NCBI GenBank assembly: GCA_008931825.1
Contig: QXVZ01008237.1
Location: forward strand, 1-20,635
DNA: 20,635 bases
Direction of reading: 5' to 3'
Source: Phallusia fumigata
Lineage: Eukaryota > Chordata > Ascidiacea > Phlebobranchia > Ascidiidae
The notes under the pieces are model-generated. The model did not search any database and had not been told where the DNA came from. It saw nothing but the letters and a program-made list of their open reading frames with translations. The position numbers were made by a program, and so were the translations under genes. Positions 19,681 through 20,635 of the stretch are shown here, piece after piece (position 1 is the stretch's first letter; the number at the start of each line of letters is the position of its first letter).

Positions 19681-20139
19681 AGTTTTTAGTGGAGGGTAGC
19701 ACCTGTCGGTGACGCGAAACAGAGAACGGCATTTTCACGGTTTGATGCGCTCATACTGCTCCTTGAACTTCACAAAACACCAGCCACTTATAATTTCGAT
19801 GGCAAAATAAACGAGTTCTCATCACCACTCAGTACAATATATGAAACAAAAGTTTACCAATGAAGAGTAATTGTAAATGCTCTCAGAAAAATGCCATACT
19901 TTGTTTGCATGCAAACATTTTGGAAATTGAAACAGAATGATTCTTCATGCAACATGACAGTGTGCAGTGTCACTTTGGTATGATGCAAATACGTAAAAGA
20001 CAACGATGGTCTTTGTTTGATTTCAAATCATTCCAATTTCCCCAAATAATCAATGCGTCAAGTCGTGAGTATAAGCTAACAAATGGCGTATAAGTTTGCG
20101 AAAATACTCTGCACATAAAGTGTACCCAGTGCCTACGCC

Positions 20140-20175
20140 GTGTCGAAAGTTTTTTGAGGTAGTGTCTGTTGACAC
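20140..20175. repeat. Inverted repeat (hairpin) in unit 4
   Basis: Stem GTGTCGA / TTGACAC (one G-T pair) with a 22-nt loop. The fourth pair is T-A where unit 1 has A-T. Confidence 0.6.
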
Positions 20176-20309
20176 CCAAACCCTTTGTACGACTCAACTG
20201 TAACCAAACCGTGTCCATGAAGGCCTTTTGTGAAGCAGGTGAATCGGCTTTGTTGACAGGAAAGGTAGTTCTGCGTGTTTCGGACAACTGTGTATGTATT
20301 AAGGCTATT

Positions 20310-20482
20310 TCAAGGACGTTGGTAACAAAATGTAAAAGTATTCTTGGGTGTGTATTAACAGCTTCGTTGGCAGGAAAGATGGTTCTGTGTGTATTNTCAA
20401 GGACGTTGGTAACAAAATGTAAAAGTATTCTTGGGTGTGTATTAACAGCTTCGTTGGCAGGAAAGATGGTTCTGTGTGTATT
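20310..20482 (+). repeat. Exact direct duplication around a single N
   Basis: 20310-20395 and 20397-20482 are identical 86-bp stretches separated only by the N at 20396. Unit 2 has this stretch once (about 16288-16374). Almost certainly an unmerged contig overlap. Confidence 0.85.
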
Positions 20483-20635
20483 TTGCGCAACTGCGCATGT
20501 ATTACCAGTGGAAAGTCTTTAGACTTTTTCTAAGACTGGTAAAAGAATGTGTAAGCCCAAATTTACTATCTGCTATGATGTACTTAGTTCAACAGAGAAT
20601 AGTTTTCATTACACTAGCTCTCAATAAAAAAATTT

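Larger units (their letters stand above)
19688..20635 (+). repeat. Tandem repeat unit 4, cut by window end
   Basis: Starts with the anchor AGTGGAGGGTAGCA at 19688 and follows unit 2 closely (about 95% by eye), including the GTGTGCAGTGTCAC palindrome region. It contains the N at 20396 with duplicated flanks. Confidence 0.75.

Noticed and set aside
20169-20522. 117-codon ORF across the N at 20396
   Set aside because: It reads through the N and duplicates the same peptide on both sides, an effect of the assembly join.

Overview
The window is animal-type genomic DNA: AT-rich, with short exons joined by GT-AG introns, and with degenerate non-autonomous hAT-type elements. I see no rRNA, tRNA, CRISPR or bacterial-type operon. 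Heterozygous-looking duplicates flank one assembly gap, and introns are compact, so a polymorphic invertebrate such as a tunicate is possible. The species call is a guess.

Positions 1 to about 13,900 hold two paralogous multi-exon genes arranged head to head as a large imperfect inverted repeat. Copy L is read leftward from about 4586 and leaves the window at its 3' side. Copy R is read rightward from 7571 to 13900 and appears complete: 12 exons, 2769 nt, 922 codons plus stop. All shared coding exons from the 84-nt exon 3 to the 315-nt exon 10 have identical lengths and phases in the two copies. The product has two N-terminal helical domains I do not recognise, then a protein kinase domain with all canonical catalytic motifs. 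In copy R a C-terminal KEN (kinase-extension nuclease) domain follows, of the type known from IRE1 and RNase L, with the RN-x3-H catalytic pattern intact. There is no signal peptide or membrane segment, so it is neither standard IRE1 nor ankyrin-bearing RNase L. I read it as a soluble kinase-endoribonuclease with an unfamiliar sensor region.

The copies have diverged unevenly. Introns look about 75-80% alike by eye, several coding blocks are 96-99% alike, and a 10-codon patch in the N-terminal domain is almost wholly different. Copy R has an in-frame TGA at the start of exon 8 where copy L has TGG. It also carries a hAT-type insertion that duplicated the exon 8 splice donor. Copy L uses a GC donor after exon 9. 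The 5' flanks of both genes (about 4600-5380 and 6820-7720) still align in inverted orientation. The centre, about 5380-6820, holds a hAT-like fragment and no recognisable gene.

From about 14,031 to the end there is no convincing gene. This part is an array of at least four diverged copies of a 1.5-2 kb unit, with a 367-bp hAT-type element inserted in the second copy and a short hairpin that co-varies between copies. Two single-N positions (12210 and 20396) are each flanked by direct duplications and look like assembly joins.
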